From Nitrosomonas sp. (lineage in GTDB: Bacteria > Pseudomonadota > Gammaproteobacteria > Burkholderiales > Nitrosomonadaceae): a stretch of DNA of 64,000 bases. The notes under the pieces were generated by a model. The model saw only the letters and a list, made by a program, of their open reading frames with translations, was not told the origin of the DNA and ran no database searches. Numbering within the stretch: position 1 is the first letter of the stretch; the number at the start of each line of letters is the position of its first letter. Made by a program: the position numbers and the translations under genes. Below, piece by piece: positions 26,215-34,798 of this stretch. Where the stretch lies: NCBI GenBank assembly GCA_016708955.1, contig JADJES010000002.1, positions 372,001-436,000 of the forward strand. The letters run 5' to 3'.

Positions 26215-27119
26215 TTGAACCAGAAATCAAACAGTAATCCCATCGGCACTGATGAGAAAATCATTTCCGGCTCCAATGGTTGGTTGATGTTGATGATATT
26301 ACTGCCGGTACTCTTGTTTGCAGTATTTCTCGTTGCCACGCCGGGTGGTCCTATCAAGTTGATCGGTGGCGCAGCATTGCTGGCATTGACGCTATTTCTC
26401 TGCAAAGGTTTTTTTACGCTCGAACCGAATCAAGCAGCCGTGATGATTTTCTTCGGCAGTTATGCCGGAACCGTATGCGAGCGGTTTTCTTTTGGGTCAA
26501 TCCGTTTTATCGCAGAACAAGCGTGTCATTGCGTATCAATAATTGGAACACGCCGGTTCTGAAAGTGAACGATGAACGCGGTAGTCCGATTGAAATTGCC
26601 GCAGTTATCGCATGGCGTGTGCAGGATACCGCCAGAGCGGTTTTCGATGTTGAGAGCACGCTGAATTATCTTCAGATTCAAAGCGAATCTGCAGTGCGCC
26701 AGGTCGCCAGTAGCCATGCGTATGACGATACCGAAATTGCTGAAGGAGGGCGCAGCAAGAAAAGTTTGCGAACCGACCTGGACGCCATCGCGGGATTGTT
26801 GCGCGAATCAATCCAGCAGCACGTCGATGTGGCCGGTATCGCAGTCGAAGAAGCCAAGATCGCGCACCTTGCCTATGCCCCGGAGATTGCCAATGCGATG
26901 CTGCGGCGCCAGCAAGCGGAAGCGGTGGTATTGGCACGCCAGAAACTGGTGGATGGCGCAGTGGGCATGGTCGAGGTGGCATTGAAAAACCTCGAGGAAA
27001 AGAAAATTGTATCGCTGACCTCTGATCAGCGCGCAGTATTGGTTACCAACATGATGACGGTATTGCTGTCGGAATCGGGCGCTCAACCGGTAATCCAAAT
27101 GGCGCAATCAACCCAATAA
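26215..27119 (+). pseudogene. SPFH (Band 7/prohibitin) domain protein, single-base frameshift
   Basis: Two overlapping frames together encode one SPFH protein. The first gives a membrane anchor (WLMLMILLPVLLFAVFLV, then a second hydrophobic segment) and FFTLEPNQAAVMIFFGSYAGTV. The second picks up at FFWVNPFYRRTSVSLRINN and continues through the SPFH domain to QKLVDGAVGMVEVAL and the C-terminus. One base, most simply a G beside position 26481, is missing: restoring GAGGCG gives V-x-E-A-V-F-F-W-V in one frame. GGGAG before 26209 fits a TTG start at 26215 better than the ATG at 26209. Such proteins scaffold membrane microdomains. Decayed relatives follow, so true mutation is plausible. Confidence 0.8.
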
Positions 27120-27165
27120 CAGCTTTAGCAGGTTTTTGAGAAACGTACTCGAGGCAGCCGGTGCA

Positions 27166-27550
27166 AGGCAAAAAACAGGCGAGAAAGCGCAGTTTTATAT
27201 TTCCTTTGATACCATCGAACCAGTGCCTAATGGTGAATTTTCCGGGGATGTGCTGTACCGTGCTTTCGGCACAGATGGTCAGGCGGGAGGTGCCATTTTG
27301 CGGGAATTTAAACGTATCAAGAACTGGAGCGCTCTCCACAATGCAGAAAGACCTGGAGAAGGAGCGTAAAGCGATTATGAAACAATGGGCGAAGCGCGAG
27401 GAGCAGATTGAGCGCACGATGGGGGTGACAGTGGGTATGTATGGAGATTTGCTGGGGATTGCGGGGAAATCGTTGCAGGAAATAGATGGCTTGGAGTTGC
27501 TAACTCTCGGCACCGAAAATAAAACACCAAAGGCACTGACTAACTTATGA
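27166..27550 (+). pseudogene. DUF2130 protein remnant with internal deletion
   Basis: Two pieces of a DUF2130 protein remain, in different frames. The upstream piece (about 27166-27323) reads FDTIEPVPNGEFSGDVL and GGAILREFKRIKNWS, matching the central DUF2130 segment. The downstream piece (27341-27550) reads MQKDLEKERKAIMKQWAKRE and YGDLLGIAGKSLQEIDGLEL, the conserved C-terminus. Between them about 70-90 codons are missing and the frame changes, at about 27324-27340. The N-terminal part is also absent. DUF2130 proteins are of uncertain function and are often found in accessory islands. The fragment ends 4 bases into the start of the SIR2 gene. Confidence 0.75.
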
Positions 27551-28817
27551 GCACACAATCGCACTGCCCATATAGGCAATCAAAAAATCTTCTAGATGCG
27601 CTTGCTTCAGATAAGACGAAGGTTGCTTTTCTCCTCGGTGCGGGATGCCCAGCTTCTATTCCGCATCCAGACGGCGATGGGATACAACCATTGATTCCAG
27701 CTATTTTGGGACTTACTGCGGACGTCAAAAAGAAACTTGGAGAATCTGAAGTTTACAGAGGCAGTTTCAATATCATCTTGAAGCGGTTTTCAGAGGAGGA
27801 GCCTGCCGAACCAACGATTGAAAATATATTAAGCCATATTCGCGCTCTTCAGGAAGTGGTGAGGGATGGCGACATACATGGTCTAACTAAAACCATGTTA
27901 GCTGAACTCGATGAAAAAATATGCGAGATTACGACTGTAGTGGTCGGAGCTGAACTGCCTGACTCCAATACCCCCTACCATCAACTCGCAAAATGGATTG
28001 GTGGAATCCAGCGTGCACAGCCAGTCGAAGTATTCACACCTAACTACGACTTGTTGGTAGAGCAAGCCTTCGAAGCGCACAAAATTCCATACTTTGATGG
28101 GTTCGTCGGGTCTAGAGAAGCTTTCTTCGATCTAACTTCAATGGAGGAGAATGCATCTCTTCCGGTGCACTGTCTACCGGTGCGCTGGAGCCGGTTGTGG
28201 AAGTTACATGGATCCATAAATTGGTGGAGCAGGTATGAGGATGAGGACAAGAAAAATCTCAAGGTGGTCCGGACAGGCATAGAAAAACCGATTGGGGGTG
28301 ATCGCCAGATGATTTATCCGTCGCACCTTAAATATGACCAGAGTCGAAGGTTGCCGTACTTGGCTATGCTTGACCGCCTCAAAAATTTCCTGGCTCGTGG
28401 CCAGGCAGTGTTAGTAACCTGCGGTTACTCGTTTGCTGATGAGCATTTGAACGAGGTCATTTTTCAAGGCCTAAGAAGTAATCCGACAGCTATTTGCTTC
28501 GGGCCTTGTACGGTCCTCGGGCAAATTATTCAGATGCGCTGATTAAAAAACAAAAACACCCAAATCTCAGTCTGCTCGCGAGCGATGGTGCAGTTCTGGG
28601 TACGATAGAACGCGATTGGGGAAGTGCAAACCCTGAACACGTGATGCATGGGTTGAGTGTCATAAATAAAGAACCGACCACCGGCGATGATTCAACTCCC
28701 CCAAACTGCGAGTTTCAGCTTGGAAACTTCAAACACTTCGGTGATTTTTTAGCACAACAACTATCTCGCTTCGATGATGAACAGCAAGGCAAAGAAAAGG
28801 ACGGCAATGCTGCGTAA
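27547..28817 (+). pseudogene. SIR2-like NADase of a SIR2-HerA defence pair, frameshifted near the 3' end
   Basis: A SIR2-domain protein of about 423 codons if its two frames are joined. The NAD-binding loop LLGAGCPAS is at residues 29-37, the TPNYD motif at 164-168 and catalytic His221 in LWKLHGSINW. Later comes VLVTCGYSFADEHLNEVIF, typical of the SIR2_2 class. The first frame stops at 28542, while the continuation LYGPRANYSDALIKKQKHPN to 28817 is in another frame. The break lies at the GGG of 28501-28503; one more G would restore the frame. In SIR2-HerA systems the SIR2 protein depletes NAD+ after phage infection. The start is immediately after the DUF2130 remnant. Confidence 0.85.
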
Positions 28818-30633
28818 TCCTACCTTCATCGGAACAGTGCAAGACGTTCATGGTGCGACGATAACAGTTGAACTAAGTAACGATACGGTTACCGGACTTA
28901 GTTTCGTGCGTGGTGAGGGCTACCGCATTGGTCAGGTGGGAAGCTTCGTTCGCATTCCGCTAGGATTCGTCGATTTATATGGTGTGGTCTCACAGGTGGG
29001 TGCGGGCGCAGCGCCCCAGCGGGAGCAAGATCAACTGGTTTACGGTAACCGTTGGGTCACGGTGCAAATGGTTGGTGAAGGTCAGCGCAGGGGGCAGTTC
29101 AAGCGAGGAATATCTCAGCATCCAACAATTGATGACCGCGTTCATATCGTTACCGAGGCCGATCTTCGCGCGATTTATGGCGCTGGTGAGCCTGATGACT
29201 ACGTGGCTGTAGGCCATCTCGCTAGCGCTGAATCCATTCCGGCGCTTGTCAACATCAACAAACTCGTTACACGGCACTCGGCAGTTGTAGGAACTACCGG
29301 GTCAGGAAAGTCGACGACTGTGGCGGGCCTGCTGAATTCCTTGTCTGAGTCGTCTCATTACCCATCGGCCAGAATCGTCGTCCTCGATATACATGGCGAA
29401 TACTCTAAAGCACTCTCTGATAGAGCGACGGTATTTCGTGTCTCTGAAGACGTCGACAAAGGCCAGAAGGCGTTGCGTGTTCCGTTTTGGGCACTTAGTT
29501 TTGATGAGTTGACTGCGCTCGCGTTAGGTAACCTGAGCGAAGCCCAAAAACCAGCCGTGGCCGAAGCTGTCGTGCAACTAAAGAAAGAGTCTCTGAAAAA
29601 TCAAGCCAGAGAAGGCATAGACGAGACGCGGATAACAGTCGATTCCCCAATTCCGTTTTGCCTGCACAAACTCTGGCTTGAGCTACATAAGCGAGAGCAT
29701 TATACGATAGTACCGAGACCAGGGACTGCAACGGATGAGGTGGAGCCAGCGTATGTGCTTGGGACAGATGGTAAGCCGCTGCAGCTAGGTGACGCCATGT
29801 CTGTTACGCCACCTCTTTACCGGACGATTAAAACAACAGGCGCTGCTAGTGAGCGAGTACAACAAGGCAGTGGGTCGGTTGGAATACGTCAGCAACTGGC
29901 TGGTTTGGCAACGAGACTTCGCGACCCCAGGATGAGCTTTCTCTTCAATCCTGGAGACTGGTTACCAGATATCGATGGCAAGACGAACAAAGACCTAGAT
30001 ACTCTTCTTGAGGAATGGATTGGCGGGCCACAACCCATCGCGATCCTCGATCTATCAGGCATTCCATCTTCGGTTCTCAATGACCTGATCGGTGCATTGC
30101 TACGAATTCTCTATGACGCCATTTTTTGGGCAAGAGACCTGCCGGAAGGTGGGCGGTTACGGCCACTACTGTTGGTTCTCGAAGAGGCTCATGCATACTT
30201 GTCCAAAGACAATGCGGGCACTGCTGCTGCAGCCGTCCGAAGGATTGCCAAAGAGGGTCGTAAGTACGGGGTAGGCATGATGATCGTAAGTCAACGCCCG
30301 TCCGAAATTGATTCAACAATCCTCTCGCAATGCGGAACCATATTTGCGATGCGCCTTGCGAATGATACCGACCGAGGTCACGTTGCCAGTGCGGCATCTG
30401 ACAATCTCAAAGGTTTGTTTGAAATGCTTCCGATTTTGCGAACGGGTGAGGCCATAATTGTAGGCGAGGCAGTCAGCCTTCCGATACGAACTCTCATATC
30501 CCCGCCACCACTAAACAGACGTCCCGATAGTGAAGACCCCAGTGTAGTCGAACGCCGTGACGCGGACGGCGGCTATCAAGGTCCTGCCGGGTGGAGCCAG
30601 CCTCGCGACCCCCAACTATGTACCAATGGTTAG
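28807..30633 (+). CDS. HerA-like ATPase of a SIR2-HerA defence pair
   Basis: A hexameric FtsK/HerA-type ATPase (DUF87). It has an N-terminal HAS-barrel-like region (FIGTVQDVHGATITVEL), Walker A GTTGSGKST at residues 162-170, Walker B LLLVLEEAHAYL with Glu459-Glu460, and the GVGMMIVSQRPSEID segment. The ATG at 28807 is chosen because AAGGA lies 5 bases upstream; it overlaps the SIR2 stop by 11 bases, a sign of co-translation. A C5 run at 30609-30613 probably contains an extra C. Removing one base converts the end from PRDPQLCTNG to PRDPNYVPMVRQWRKQS, and the frame then runs on into the KTSC gene. Partner of the SIR2 effector in anti-phage defence. Confidence 0.87.
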   Translation: MLRNPTFIGTVQDVHGATITVELSNDTVTGLSFVRGEGYRIGQVGSFVRIPLGFVDLYGVVSQVGAGAAPQREQDQLVYGNRWVTVQMVGEGQRRGQFKRGISQHPTIDDRVHIVTEADLRAIYGAGEPDDYVAVGHLASAESIPALVNINKLVTRHSAVVGTTGSGKSTTVAGLLNSLSESSHYPSARIVVLDIHGEYSKALSDRATVFRVSEDVDKGQKALRVPFWALSFDELTALALGNLSEAQKPAVAEAVVQLKKESLKNQAREGIDETRITVDSPIPFCLHKLWLELHKREHYTIVPRPGTATDEVEPAYVLGTDGKPLQLGDAMSVTPPLYRTIKTTGAASERVQQGSGSVGIRQQLAGLATRLRDPRMSFLFNPGDWLPDIDGKTNKDLDTLLEEWIGGPQPIAILDLSGIPSSVLNDLIGALLRILYDAIFWARDLPEGGRLRPLLLVLEEAHAYLSKDNAGTAAAAVRRIAKEGRKYGVGMMIVSQRPSEIDSTILSQCGTIFAMRLANDTDRGHVASAASDNLKGLFEMLPILRTGEAIIVGEAVSLPIRTLISPPPLNRRPDSEDPSVVERRDADGGYQGPAGWSQPRDPQLCTNG

Positions 30634-30721
30634 GCAGTGGCGCAAGCAGAGTCACCACTACGAGCACAAACGGATTGTCGTAAATGCGATCCAAGAATTG
30701 GATGAAAAAAGGAGTGAATGT

Positions 30722-30931
30722 ATGGACTGGATTGACGGGAATTCTTCGAATATAGCGCGCTTTAAATACGATGCAGCTAACCAAGTACTGTCTGTGGAGT
30801 TTATTAATGGGGGTGTATATAACTATTTTGATGTGCCTGAATTCGTCTTCGAGGAAATGCGAAGTGCCGGATCAAAGGGGCAGTATTTGGCGCAACGAAT
30901 TAAAGGCACCTATAGATATGCAAGGGCTTAG
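30722..30931 (+). CDS. KTSC-domain protein
   Basis: A 69-residue protein made almost entirely of a KTSC domain: SSNIARFKYDAANQVLSVEF, then GGVYNYFDVPEFVFEEM and GSKGQYLAQRIKGTY. The domain's function is not established. The ATG at 30722 has GGAG at 30711-30714, seven bases upstream, favouring independent translation. The reading frame is open upstream to 30557, though, and joins the HerA gene if one C is removed from 30609-30613, so a HerA-KTSC fusion cannot be excluded. Its position between HerA and the GmrSD-like nuclease suggests it belongs to the island. Confidence 0.75.
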   Translation: MDWIDGNSSNIARFKYDAANQVLSVEFINGGVYNYFDVPEFVFEEMRSAGSKGQYLAQRIKGTYRYARA

Positions 30932-30974
30932 GATTACCGTGATGCGGATGGCAAGAACGTAAAGGAGTACAATC

Positions 30975-32690
30975 ATGTCAGCCACAAACTTTAAAACTGA
31001 GAACAATACCTACCGAAAACTGATCGGTAATGGTCTGACCTATCGCATTCCGCGTTTTCAGCGTGATTACAGTTGGACGGAAGATGAATGGGAAAATCTG
31101 TGGATGGATATTCTCGGTACCATTCAGACCAGTGGAGAACCAGCGCATTACATGGGCTATCTGGTGTTGCAATCGCAGGATGACAAGAATTTTGATGTCA
31201 TTGACGGTCAGCAGCGCTTGACAACGCTGACTCTGATTGTTCTGGCTGCGCTCAAGAATCTTAAGCGGCTGATTGAAGAAAAGAACAATCCAGGGAATAA
31301 CCAGCAACGTATCGAGCAAATACGCCAAACCTATATTGGTTATCTGGATCCGGTGACACTGGTGTCGCGCAGCAAATTGACGCTGGATCGCAACAATGAT
31401 CATTATTTTCAGACTTATTTGGTGCCGCTGGGTCACTTGCCGCAACGCGGTTTTCGCGCTTCCGAGCACAGTTTGCGTAAAGCGTTTGAGTGGTTTGATA
31501 AACGAGTGCGTGAGTACACTAAGAAAGCGGGCGGTGACGAAGGTGTCGCGCTGGCTAGCTTGGTTGAGACGATGAGTGACCGGCTTTTCTTCACTGTCAT
31601 TAGCGTGACGGATGAACTCAATGCCTATAAAGTGTTTGAAACGCTGAATGCGCGCGGTGTGCGCCTTTCATCCACTGATCTTTTGAAAAATTATCTGTTC
31701 TCTGTGCTGCACCGGGATGGCGAACATGCGCATGAAATGAAAGCGCTGGAAGACCGCTGGGAAGCTATGGTAAGCCGCTTGGGTAGCGAAAGCTTTCCGG
31801 ATTTTCTCAGGGTACATTGGATCAGCCGGAAAACTTCTGTGCGGCAGTCTGAATTATTCAAAATCATTCGCGCCCAAATAGCTAATCGTGAAGCCGTGTT
31901 TGAATTGCTGCGTGGCATGGAAGAAGATATGGATACTTATTTGGCGCTGACTAATCCGGAAGCATCGTCATGGACACCGAGTCTAAAAGGATTTGCACAA
32001 AATCTGCGCATGTTTAGCGTGCGCCAACCTTTTCCGCTATTGATAGCAGCCCACCGGAAGTTTTCTGCTAGTGATTTTGAGAGTCTATTTCGCAGTTGCG
32101 TAACTATTTCGTTCCGTTACAACGTCATCGGCGGTCTGCCAGCGCATGAACAAGAGCATATCTATCATAATGTGGCACAGAAAATCTCCAGTGGCAGCTT
32201 AACATCAGCGGCTGGAGCGCTGGAAGCTATGAAGCCGGTTTATCCAAACGATGATATGTTTCGTGCTGCTTTTTCCGAAAAAATCTTGCGTACCACCAAT
32301 TCCCGTAACCTGCGTATAGTCCGTTATATCTTATGTGCATTGGAACAGCAGATAAGTGGGCAAGAGTATGATTCTGAGAGCGGTAGCATCACTGTCGAGC
32401 ACATCTTGCCGCAAAATCCCGTATCGGGTTGGTCGGCTTTCAGTGATGAAGAGGCTGATGTTATGGTTTATCGTCTGGGTAATATGACTTTGCTGGATAA
32501 AGGGCAAAACCGTGATTTAGGCAATACCGAATTCAGTATTAAAAGGCCTGTGCTTGCGGACAGTAATTTTGAGTTTACCCGGAAAATCGCTGAAGACAAT
32601 GTGGATTGGACGCCGGAGCGCATTGCTGTACGTCAGAAAGCAATGGTCAAGATCGCCACGGGTATTTGGCGGATCGCCCAGCTTTCATAA
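30975..32690 (+). CDS. GmrSD-type DUF262/DUF1524 nuclease
   Basis: A 571-residue single-chain protein with an N-terminal DUF262 domain (IPRFQRDYSWTEDEWENLW; DGQQR motif at residues 77-81, a nucleotide-sensing ParB/Srx-like fold) and a C-terminal DUF1524 HNH nuclease domain (ITVEHILPQNP with His476; then LGNMTLLDKGQN). This architecture matches GmrSD and related enzymes (BrxU, SspE) that cleave modified phage DNA. A ribosome binding site AAAGGAG precedes the ATG. The frame is intact, unlike its SIR2-HerA neighbours. It is the last gene of the accessory island, ending 7 bases before the convergent nadE stop. Confidence 0.87.
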   Translation: MSATNFKTENNTYRKLIGNGLTYRIPRFQRDYSWTEDEWENLWMDILGTIQTSGEPAHYMGYLVLQSQDDKNFDVIDGQQRLTTLTLIVLAALKNLKRLIEEKNNPGNNQQRIEQIRQTYIGYLDPVTLVSRSKLTLDRNNDHYFQTYLVPLGHLPQRGFRASEHSLRKAFEWFDKRVREYTKKAGGDEGVALASLVETMSDRLFFTVISVTDELNAYKVFETLNARGVRLSSTDLLKNYLFSVLHRDGEHAHEMKALEDRWEAMVSRLGSESFPDFLRVHWISRKTSVRQSELFKIIRAQIANREAVFELLRGMEEDMDTYLALTNPEASSWTPSLKGFAQNLRMFSVRQPFPLLIAAHRKFSASDFESLFRSCVTISFRYNVIGGLPAHEQEHIYHNVAQKISSGSLTSAAGALEAMKPVYPNDDMFRAAFSEKILRTTNSRNLRIVRYILCALEQQISGQEYDSESGSITVEHILPQNPVSGWSAFSDEEADVMVYRLGNMTLLDKGQNRDLGNTEFSIKRPVLADSNFEFTRKIAEDNVDWTPERIAVRQKAMVKIATGIWRIAQLS

Positions 32691-32696
32691 TATGTA

Positions 32697-34739
32697 TCAC
32701 GGAATGCGCTTCAATTCATCCAGCCATATCCGTGCTTCTGCATCGGATGGTGCCCGCCAGTCGCCGCGTGGCGACAGTGATCCGCCAGATCCCACTTTGG
32801 GTGCATTGGGAATACACGAGCGTTTGAATTGACTGGTCTGGAAAAAGCGGAAAAGAAAAATGCCGAGCCAGCGCTTGATTGTTGCGAGATCGTATTCGTT
32901 TTGCAACTGCTCGTGAATGCCATCCGGCCAGTGGCCTAAAGACCGGTTACTCCAGGCGTGCAGCGCGAGAAATGCGATTTTTGCCGGGCGGAAGCCGAAG
33001 CGCGTGGTGTAATAGAGGTTAAAGTCTTGCAGCTCGTAGGGGCCGATGATTTGCTGGGTGCTTTGCAGCGGGTCGTCTAGCGATTGGTTCGGGATCAGTT
33101 CCGGCGATATTTCCGTGTTCAGGATGGATGACAGTGCTTCACTGGTGGCATCACTGAACTGCTGAGTGTGGATGGTCCAGCGGATCAGGTGCTGGATCAG
33201 CGTTTTCGGAACGGAAGCATTTACACTGTAATGCGACATGTGGTCGCCGACGCCGTAAGTGCACCAGCCGAGCGCAAGTTCACTGAGATCGCCGGTTCCC
33301 AGCACAATCGCGTTGTGCAAATTGGCGAGACGGAACAGATGCGAGGTTCGTTCGCCCGCCTGTACGTTTTCGAACGTCACATCGTATACCGGTTTGCCAT
33401 CGGAGAAAGGATGCGCGATGTCTTTCAGCATCTGCAGGCACGACGGGCGAATATCGATTTCCTGACTTGAAACGCCGAGTGCTCCCATTAACTTCATTGC
33501 ATTGGATTTTGTCGCGTCGCTGGTTGCAAAGCCCGGCATCGTGTAGGCAAGAATGTTGGCGCGCGGAAGATTCAATCGATCCATCGTGTGCGCGGCTACG
33601 ATCAGTGCGTGGGCAGAATCAAGCCCGCCCGAGACGCCGATGACGATTCGCTGTGTTTTGGTAAACGACAAGCGCTTCATCAGGCCGTGCACTTGAATAT
33701 GGTATGCCTCATAGCAATGGTCATCGCGCTGAGCCGAATCACTTGGGACATACGGAAAGCGCTCGACGGAGCGGAGCAACGGAGTGTTTTCGTCCGGAAT
33801 GGTAAATTCAAATTCGATCGGACGAATTGTGCGTACCTGATCGAGGTGCGCTTGCACGGAATCGTTGAAACTGGTCATGCGCATACGATCCTGCGCGAGC
33901 CGCTCGAGATCGATGTCTGTCGTGATGATCTGCGCTTCATCTGAAAATCTTTTGGATTCAGCAAGGCGCTGGTTATTCTCATAAATCATGGCGTGACCGT
34001 CCCAGGCGAGGTCAGTGGTCGATTCACCGGGACCGGCAGCCGTGTAGAGATAGGCTGCGATGCACTTGCTGGACTGTAATGCGCACAAATTGCGCCGGTA
34101 ATCCGCTTTGCCAATCGTGATATTGCTTGCGGACAGGTTGGTGAGAATGGTCGCCCCGGCCATGGCGGCGTAAGTGCTGGGTGGGATGGGTGTCCATAGA
34201 TCTTCGCAAATCTCAGCATGCAGTGAGAAATTGTCCACGTTGACCGCATTGAAGATGAGATCGTTGCCAAACGGAACAATCTGGCCGAGAAATCTGACTT
34301 CCTGCGCAATGGCTGTGCGGGCGGATGTGAATTGGCGTTTCTCGTAGAATTCCCGGTAGTTCGGCAAATAAGTCTTGGGCACGATACCCAGGATGCTGCC
34401 CCGATAAATGACGACTGCACAGTTGAAAAGCTTGCCTTCAAACCGGAGCGGCGCACCAATCAGGAGGAGTGGTGTGAATTCACGGCTGGCTTCAACAATA
34501 TGTTCGACCCCATTGATCACGGCAGCGAGCAGGGCTTGCTGGTGAAAAAGGTCGTCGGCCGTGTAGGAAGAGATCCCCAGTTCGGGAAACAGCGCAATCG
34601 ATGCTTTGGCTTCCGATGCGCGGCGTGCGAGTTCAAGAGTTTGCTCGACATTGAATACCGGATCCGCCACTCTGAGTGAGGGGATGCACGCGGATACGCG
34701 TATAAAGTTGTGCGAGTAGATCGAGTGGAAGTTTTTCAC
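32697..34739 (-). CDS. nadE: NAD+ synthase, glutamine-hydrolysing
   Basis: A 680-residue two-domain enzyme making NAD+ from nicotinate adenine dinucleotide. The N-terminal nitrilase-like glutaminase has the Glu53-Lys-Cys triad (FPELG; PKTYLPNYREFYEKRQF; EICEDLW). The C-terminal synthetase has the ATP-binding P-loop GVSGGLDS around residues 363-370 and GTGDLSELALGW. GTG at 34739 is taken as start, with GGGGAAA six bases upstream. The gene is convergent with the GmrSD-type nuclease. It is a core gene and appears to mark the right boundary of the accessory island. A possible interplay with the NAD-consuming SIR2 neighbour is only a thought. Confidence 0.94.
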   Translation of the reverse strand: MKNFHSIYSHNFIRVSACIPSLRVADPVFNVEQTLELARRASEAKASIALFPELGISSYTADDLFHQQALLAAVINGVEHIVEASREFTPLLLIGAPLRFEGKLFNCAVVIYRGSILGIVPKTYLPNYREFYEKRQFTSARTAIAQEVRFLGQIVPFGNDLIFNAVNVDNFSLHAEICEDLWTPIPPSTYAAMAGATILTNLSASNITIGKADYRRNLCALQSSKCIAAYLYTAAGPGESTTDLAWDGHAMIYENNQRLAESKRFSDEAQIITTDIDLERLAQDRMRMTSFNDSVQAHLDQVRTIRPIEFEFTIPDENTPLLRSVERFPYVPSDSAQRDDHCYEAYHIQVHGLMKRLSFTKTQRIVIGVSGGLDSAHALIVAAHTMDRLNLPRANILAYTMPGFATSDATKSNAMKLMGALGVSSQEIDIRPSCLQMLKDIAHPFSDGKPVYDVTFENVQAGERTSHLFRLANLHNAIVLGTGDLSELALGWCTYGVGDHMSHYSVNASVPKTLIQHLIRWTIHTQQFSDATSEALSSILNTEISPELIPNQSLDDPLQSTQQIIGPYELQDFNLYYTTRFGFRPAKIAFLALHAWSNRSLGHWPDGIHEQLQNEYDLATIKRWLGIFLFRFFQTSQFKRSCIPNAPKVGSGGSLSPRGDWRAPSDAEARIWLDELKRIP

Positions 34740-34798
34740 TGGTTTCCCCGAAGTGAAGCTAATTTTCTATTGTACACAGACTCACAACCATGGCTATT

